From: Aeromonas sanarellii
GTDB taxonomy: Bacteria > Pseudomonadota > Gammaproteobacteria > Enterobacterales > Aeromonadaceae
Length of the DNA stretch: 64,000 nt
Reading direction: 5' to 3'
Assembly: GCF_000820085.1 (NCBI RefSeq)
Contig: NZ_CDBN01000035.1
Location: 1-64,000, forward strand
A program made the position numbers and the translations under genes. Below, one piece after another: positions 62,681-64,000 of this stretch (positions are counted from its first letter, which is position 1; each line of letters begins with the position of its first letter). The notes under the pieces are model-generated. The model searched no databases, was not told where the DNA came from, and saw nothing but the letters and a program-made list of their open reading frames with translations.

Positions 62681-62684
62681 ATGA
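62659..62684 (+). other. Two overlapping mini-ORFs before rne
   Basis: GGAGGA at 62647-62652 serves an ATG at 62659 that encodes only MTK and stops (TAATG), the next ATG (62670) encodes MRTQ, and its TGA at 62682 overlaps the rne ATG at 62681. rne itself has only a weak binding site (GAGAAC). Translation may therefore reach rne by coupling. Confidence 0.7.
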
Positions 62685-64000
62685 AAAGAATGCTAATCAA
62701 CGCGACTCAGGAAGAGGAGTTGCGCGTAGCGCTGGTTGACGGACAACAGCTCTACGATTTGGATATTGAAAGTCCGGGGCATGAGCAGAAAAAAGCGAAC
62801 ATTTACAAGGGTAAAATCACCCGCGTAGAACCCAGTCTCGAAGCTGCTTTTGTCGACTATGGCGCCGAGCGCCACGGTTTCCTGCCGTTGAAGGAAATCG
62901 CCCGCAATTACTTCCCCTCCGGTTACTCCTATCAGGGTCGTCCCAACATCAAAGAAGTGGTCCGTGAAGGCCAGGAAGTGATCGTCCAGATCGACAAGGA
63001 AGAGCGTGGCACCAAGGGTGCGGCCCTCACCACCTTTATCAGTCTGGCCGGCAGCTACCTGGTGCTGATGCCGAACAACCCCCGTGCCGGCGGTATCTCC
63101 CGTCGCATCGAGGGTGACGAGCGGACCGAGTTGAAGGAAGCACTGAGCGGTCTGACCGTGCCGGATGGCATGGGCCTCATCGTGCGTACCGCCGGTGTAG
63201 GCAAGTCTCCGGAAGAGCTGGAGTGGGATCTGAACGTCCTGCTCAACCACTGGGACTCCATCCACAAGGCGTCACAACAACGTTCCGCCCCGGTGTTGAT
63301 CCACCAGGAGAGCAACGTCATCGTGCGCGCCATCCGTGACTACCTGCGTCGCGATGTGGGCGAGATCCTGATCGACAATCCGGTCATCTTCGAGCGCGCC
63401 AAGTCGCATATCGAGCTGGTCCGTCCCGACTTCCTCAATCGCGTGAAGCTGTACAAGGGTGATGTCGCCCTGTTCAACCACTTCCAGATCGAGAGCCAGA
63501 TCGAATCGGCCTTCCAGCGCGAGGTGCGTCTGCCCTCCGGTGGCAGCATCGTCATCGATCCGACCGAGGCCCTGACCTCCATCGATATCAACTCCTCCCG
63601 CGCCACCAAGGGTGGCGACATCGAAGAGACAGCGCTGCAGACCAACCTGGAAGCGGCCGACGAGATTGCCCGTCAACTGCGCCTGCGCGACCTGGGTGGC
63701 CTGATTGTCATCGACTTCATCGACATGACCCCGGTGCGCCATCAGCGCGAGGTGGAAAACCGTCTGCGTGAAGCCGTGCACCAGGACCGCGCTCGCATCC
63801 AGCTCGGCCGGATCTCCCGCTTCGGTCTGCTGGAGATGTCTCGCCAGCGTCTGCGTCCCTCCCTCAACGAGTCCAGCAGCCATATCTGCCCCCGTTGCCA
63901 GGGTCAGGGGGTCATCCGTGACAACGAATCCCTCGCCCTGTCCATCCTGCGTCTCATCGAAGAAGAGGCCATGAAGGACAACACCGAGCAGGTTCACGCT
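62681..64000 (+). CDS. rne: RNase E, N-terminal part (truncated by the window end)
   Basis: The first 440 codons of the endoribonuclease that heads the RNA degradosome. The frame begins [20 protein letters not shown], continues with the S1 domain ([20 protein letters not shown]), the DNase I-like catalytic region with the magnesium aspartates in [20 protein letters not shown] and LIVIDFIDM, and the zinc-link CPRCQGQG at the end. It is intact as far as it goes; the small domain end and C-terminal scaffold lie beyond the window. It is divergent from rluC. Confidence 0.98.
   Translation, partial: MKRMLINATQEEELRVALVDGQQLYDLDIESPGHEQKKANIYKGKITRVEPSLEAAFVDYGAERHGFLPLKEIARNYFPSGYSYQGRPNIKEVVREGQEVIVQIDKEERGTKGAALTTFISLAGSYLVLMPNNPRAGGISRRIEGDERTELKEALSGLTVPDGMGLIVRTAGVGKSPEELEWDLNVLLNHWDSIHKASQQRSAPVLIHQESNVIVRAIRDYLRRDVGEILIDNPVIFERAKSHIELVRPDFLNRVKLYKGDVALFNHFQIESQIESAFQREVRLPSGGSIVIDPTEALTSIDINSSRATKGGDIEETALQTNLEAADEIARQLRLRDLGGLIVIDFIDMTPVRHQREVENRLREAVHQDRARIQLGRISRFGLLEMSRQRLRPSLNESSSHICPRCQGQGVIRDNESLALSILRLIEEEAMKDNTEQVHA

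Noticed and set aside
1-64000. KOPS (GGGNAGGG) polarity towards dif
   Set aside because: I saw matches pointing towards dif on both sides but also several in the wrong direction; a proper count over a larger region is needed, so no claim is made.
1-64000. CRISPR arrays, tRNA, rRNA or insertion sequences
   Set aside because: No regularly spaced direct repeats, no transposase frames and no recognisable structural RNA were found by reading both strands.

Overview
The window is a piece of a high-GC gammaproteobacterial chromosome that reads as Aeromonas. Reasons: the blocks pyrD-zapC-rlmKL-uup-rmf-fabA-lonH, yebG-letA-letB-rsmF and tatD-holB-tmk-mltG-pabC-fabF-acpP-fabG-fabD-fabH-plsX-rpmF-yceD all have the enterobacterial/Vibrio-type order with Aeromonas-like differences (DUF3466 gene after uup, letA split in two, a cbb3 oxidase cluster next to fnr). 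The species cannot be fixed by eye.

Layout. 1-8.2 kb, minus strand: ccoNOQP-ccoH-ccoI-ccoS, a TauE/SafE-type membrane protein and fnr, i.e. the high-affinity cbb3 cytochrome oxidase, its copper-supply/assembly factors and the oxygen-sensing regulator, with a perfect FNR box before fnr. 8.4-28.7 kb, plus strand: an orphan membrane-anchored protein, free-methionine-sulfoxide reductase, proQ-prc, pepN, a DUF2835 gene, the large NAD-glutamate dehydrogenase, pyrD, zapC, rlmKL, a small glutaredoxin-like gene, uup, a GlyGly-CTERM DUF3466 protein and rmf. 28.8-31.5 kb, minus strand: fabA (with a FabR-like operator) and lonH.

At 31532-31559 there is a complete dif site (XerC/XerD chromosome-dimer resolution), so the window contains the replication-terminus resolution site. 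An 8.1-kb filamentous phage (inovirus) genome, 31549-39659, is integrated at it: repressor, small early ORF, RstA-type Rep, ssDNA-binding-type protein, small membrane protein, major coat, terminator, attachment protein, pVI-like and Zot/pI assembly ATPase, followed by an AT-rich DUF2971 cargo gene and a DUF3653-like gene on the other strand. Integration changes the C-terminus of the repressor, because dif itself lies inside that reading frame.

Immediately beyond are two stand-alone tyrosine recombinases (39.8-41.1 and 47.9-49.0 kb) bracketing yebG-letA1-letA2-letB-rsmF. Each recombinase has, 50-60 bp upstream of its start, a perfect inverted repeat of the form CGATAA-N6-TTATCG, which is the geometry of a Xer/dif-type core site. 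A near-identical copy of the first one lies inside the phage rep gene, and a 12-mer, GTTATCTCTCAC, occurs four times around these loci and in rep. I regard this as the most unusual part of the window.

49.3-59.7 kb, minus strand: tatD-holB-tmk-mltG-pabC and the fatty-acid/phospholipid cluster fabF-acpP-fabG-fabD-fabH-plsX-rpmF-yceD, then a START-domain protein; yceF (plus), rluC (minus) and the start of rne (plus, running off the end) with a long leader and two overlapping mini-ORFs. No rRNA, tRNA, CRISPR array or insertion sequence was seen.
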